From: Exilibacterium tricleocarpae
GTDB taxonomy: Bacteria > Pseudomonadota > Gammaproteobacteria > Pseudomonadales > Cellvibrionaceae
Assembly (NCBI RefSeq): GCF_007004655.1
Contig: NZ_ML660087.1
Coordinates: 483,743-547,742, forward strand
Direction: 5' to 3'
DNA: 64,000 nucleotides
The notes below the pieces were generated by a model. It was given only the letters and a program-made list of their open reading frames with translations, was not told the origin of the DNA and did not search any database. Within the stretch, counting starts at the first letter, position 1. Each line of letters starts with the position of its first letter. The position numbers and the translations under genes are program-made. Positions 62,708-64,000 of this stretch are shown piece after piece.

Positions 62708-63856
62708 ATGGGGCAATCTCTGCGTATCGGTATGGTTGTCGGCGAGGCCTCCGGCGATATACTCGGCGCCGGCCTGATGAGCGCTATCCGCGATCGTCAT
62801 CCCGCGGCGAGCTTCGTCGGCGTCGGCGGGCCGCGAATGCTGGCGCTCGGTTTCGAGTCTCTGTACGCCCAGGATCGCCTGGCGGTCATGGGGTATATCG
62901 AACCGCTCAAACGCCTGCCGGAACTGCTGCGTATGCGCGCCGGCTTGAAACGGTATTTCACCGAGCACCGGCCCGATCTGTTTGTCGGCATCGACTCTCC
63001 GGATTTTAATCTGGACCTGGAGCGGGCGTTGCGGGAAGCCGGTATTCCCACCGTGCACTATGTCAGTCCCTCGGTGTGGGCCTGGAAACAAAAACGTATC
63101 GTCAAAATAGCCAGGTCGGTCGATCTGATGCTGACGCTGTTTCCGTTCGAGGCAGACTTCTACCGGCGCCACCAGGTGGCGGTGGAATTTGTCGGCCACC
63201 CACTCGCCGATACCATACCCCTGGCGTGCGACACGCCAGCGGCGCGGCACAAGCTGGGGATAGAGGCCGGTGCCGAGGTCATCGCACTGATGCCCGGCAG
63301 CCGCGGCGGAGAAATCAAATTTCTGGCCCCGGTCTTTTTGCAGACCGCCCGCTGGTGTCTGCAACGCAGACCGAACCTGCGTTTTGTTCTCCCCGCTGCC
63401 AATAGCCAGCGCCGCCAACAATTGGAACTCATGGTGTCGGACTACGGCGATTTGCCACTCACGCTGCTCGATGGTGACTCGCACACGGCGATGGCGGCGG
63501 CCGATGCCGTGCTGATGGCCTCGGGCACCACCACCCTGGAAGCGCTGCTGTTAAAACGGCCGATGGTGGTGGCTTACAAGATGGCGGCGCTATCCTATGC
63601 CATTGTGTCCAGAATGGTGAAGTCCGAGTTTATCTCCCTGCCGAATCTGTTGGCCGGGCAACAGCTGGTGCCGGAGATTTTACAGAGCCAGGCGACGCCG
63701 GAAAACCTCGGCGCGGCGCTGCTGCACTACCTGGAACAGCCGGACGCGGCGACTGCACTGCAAAGCGATTATCTGTCGATACACCGGCAACTGCGTTGCG
63801 ACGCCAGCGCCAGGGCCGCCGCCGCGGTGCTGAACCTGATTGGCAGGGGCGCATGA
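62708..63856 (+). CDS. lpxB: Lipid-A-disaccharide synthase
   Basis: The ATG at 62708 gives 382 aa, the E. coli length; the longer open frame overlaps lpxA and is not supported. It begins [20 protein letters not shown] and has [37 protein letters not shown]-like MPGSRGGEI and [21 protein letters not shown]. It condenses UDP-diacylglucosamine with lipid X. Its stop overlaps the rnhB start by 4 nt. Confidence 0.97.
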   Translation: MGQSLRIGMVVGEASGDILGAGLMSAIRDRHPAASFVGVGGPRMLALGFESLYAQDRLAVMGYIEPLKRLPELLRMRAGLKRYFTEHRPDLFVGIDSPDFNLDLERALREAGIPTVHYVSPSVWAWKQKRIVKIARSVDLMLTLFPFEADFYRRHQVAVEFVGHPLADTIPLACDTPAARHKLGIEAGAEVIALMPGSRGGEIKFLAPVFLQTARWCLQRRPNLRFVLPAANSQRRQQLELMVSDYGDLPLTLLDGDSHTAMAAADAVLMASGTTTLEALLLKRPMVVAYKMAALSYAIVSRMVKSEFISLPNLLAGQQLVPEILQSQATPENLGAALLHYLEQPDAATALQSDYLSIHRQLRCDASARAAAAVLNLIGRGA

Positions 63857-64000
63857 AAGGGCGCCTGATGCAGCCGTTTGTCAGTGGGTATCGCGGCGTG
63901 TTGGGTGCCGGTGTCGATGAGGTCGGCCGCGGTCCGCTGGCGGGTGATGTGGTGACCGCCGCGGTGATACTCGACCCGCAGCAACCCATTGCCGGACTTG
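63853..64000 (+). CDS. rnhB: Ribonuclease HII, 5' part (runs off the window)
   Basis: Only the first 49 codons are inside the window. The reading frame begins at an ATG overlapping the lpxB stop and contains the family motif [20 protein letters not shown], with the first catalytic Asp and Glu. RNase HII removes ribonucleotides from DNA. The position after lpxB is conserved in gammaproteobacteria. Confidence 0.95.
   Translation, partial: MKGRLMQPFVSGYRGVLGAGVDEVGRGPLAGDVVTAAVILDPQQPIAGL

Noticed and set aside
1-64000. CRISPR arrays, prophage, integrons, toxin-antitoxin pairs, restriction or other phage-defence genes
   Set aside because: Looked for on both strands; no spaced direct-repeat arrays or recognisable genes of these types were found.

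Overview
The window is chromosomal DNA of a GC-rich gammaproteobacterium. Gene order points to the Pseudomonadales/Cellvibrionales side of the class: dapA-bamC-MBL-purC at the left, and dapD, an ArsC-like gene, dapC, glnD, map, rpsB, tsf, pyrH, frr, uppS, cdsA, dxr, rseP, bamA, skp, lpxD, fabZ, lpxA, lpxB, rnhB at the right, close to the Pseudomonas order. DapD is the long (about 344 aa) Pseudomonas-type protein. I cannot name the genus. I see no tRNA, rRNA, CRISPR array, prophage or transposase gene.

Layout. 1-365: low-complexity G/C runs, short repeats and a 60-nt palindrome. 0.36-5.2 kb: lpxL-type acyltransferase, then dapA-bamC-MBL hydrolase-purC. 5.2-11.3 kb: PilZ protein, leucine-rich-repeat lipoprotein, a GldA/F/G-like ABC system and a small exported protein. 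11.4-14.8 kb: a eukaryotic-like (type 2) isoleucyl-tRNA synthetase preceded by what looks like a complete leader-peptide attenuator. 14.8-29 kb is accessory: a Tat-exported enolase-superfamily enzyme divergent from a cytochrome c/sugar dehydrogenase lipoprotein, a cupin, a DUF2252 plus PhoD-like pair, a CadC-like wHTH/beta-propeller regulator, a membrane LytTR regulator and a peptidase lipoprotein. 29-32.2 kb: BlaI-type repressor, M56/TonB fusion and TonB, with operator-like palindromes. 32.3-42.5 kb: rsmJ, hemerythrin, moaCDE, hemN, dapE, dapD, ArsC-like, a SnoaL-like protein and an HxlR regulator. 42.9-64 kb: nth and the conserved translation/envelope cluster, ending inside rnhB.

How the genes work together. 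dapA, dapD, dapC and dapE cover most of the succinylase route to diaminopimelate and lysine. uppS, cdsA, dxr, rseP, bamA, skp, lpxD, fabZ, lpxA and lpxB supply isoprenoid carrier, phospholipid, lipid A and outer-membrane protein assembly; bamC and the lpxL-type gene belong to the same envelope programme. moaCDE make molybdopterin, and hemN makes haem without oxygen; hemN and the hemerythrin gene each have an Anr/FNR-like box.

Most interesting signals: (1) the ileS leader with four Ile codons in five positions, a terminator and a competing antiterminator; (2) four copies of a structured palindromic element with 30-nt arms, whose arms and inner hairpin differ between copies yet stay complementary; (3) a 16-nt operator-like palindrome found at the blaI promoter and again, identical, 24 kb away in front of the PilZ gene; (4) a FadR/GntR-like operator between the enolase-superfamily and dehydrogenase genes. 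Start codons were adjusted from the longest reading frame where a Shine-Dalgarno sequence or family alignment favoured an internal start.
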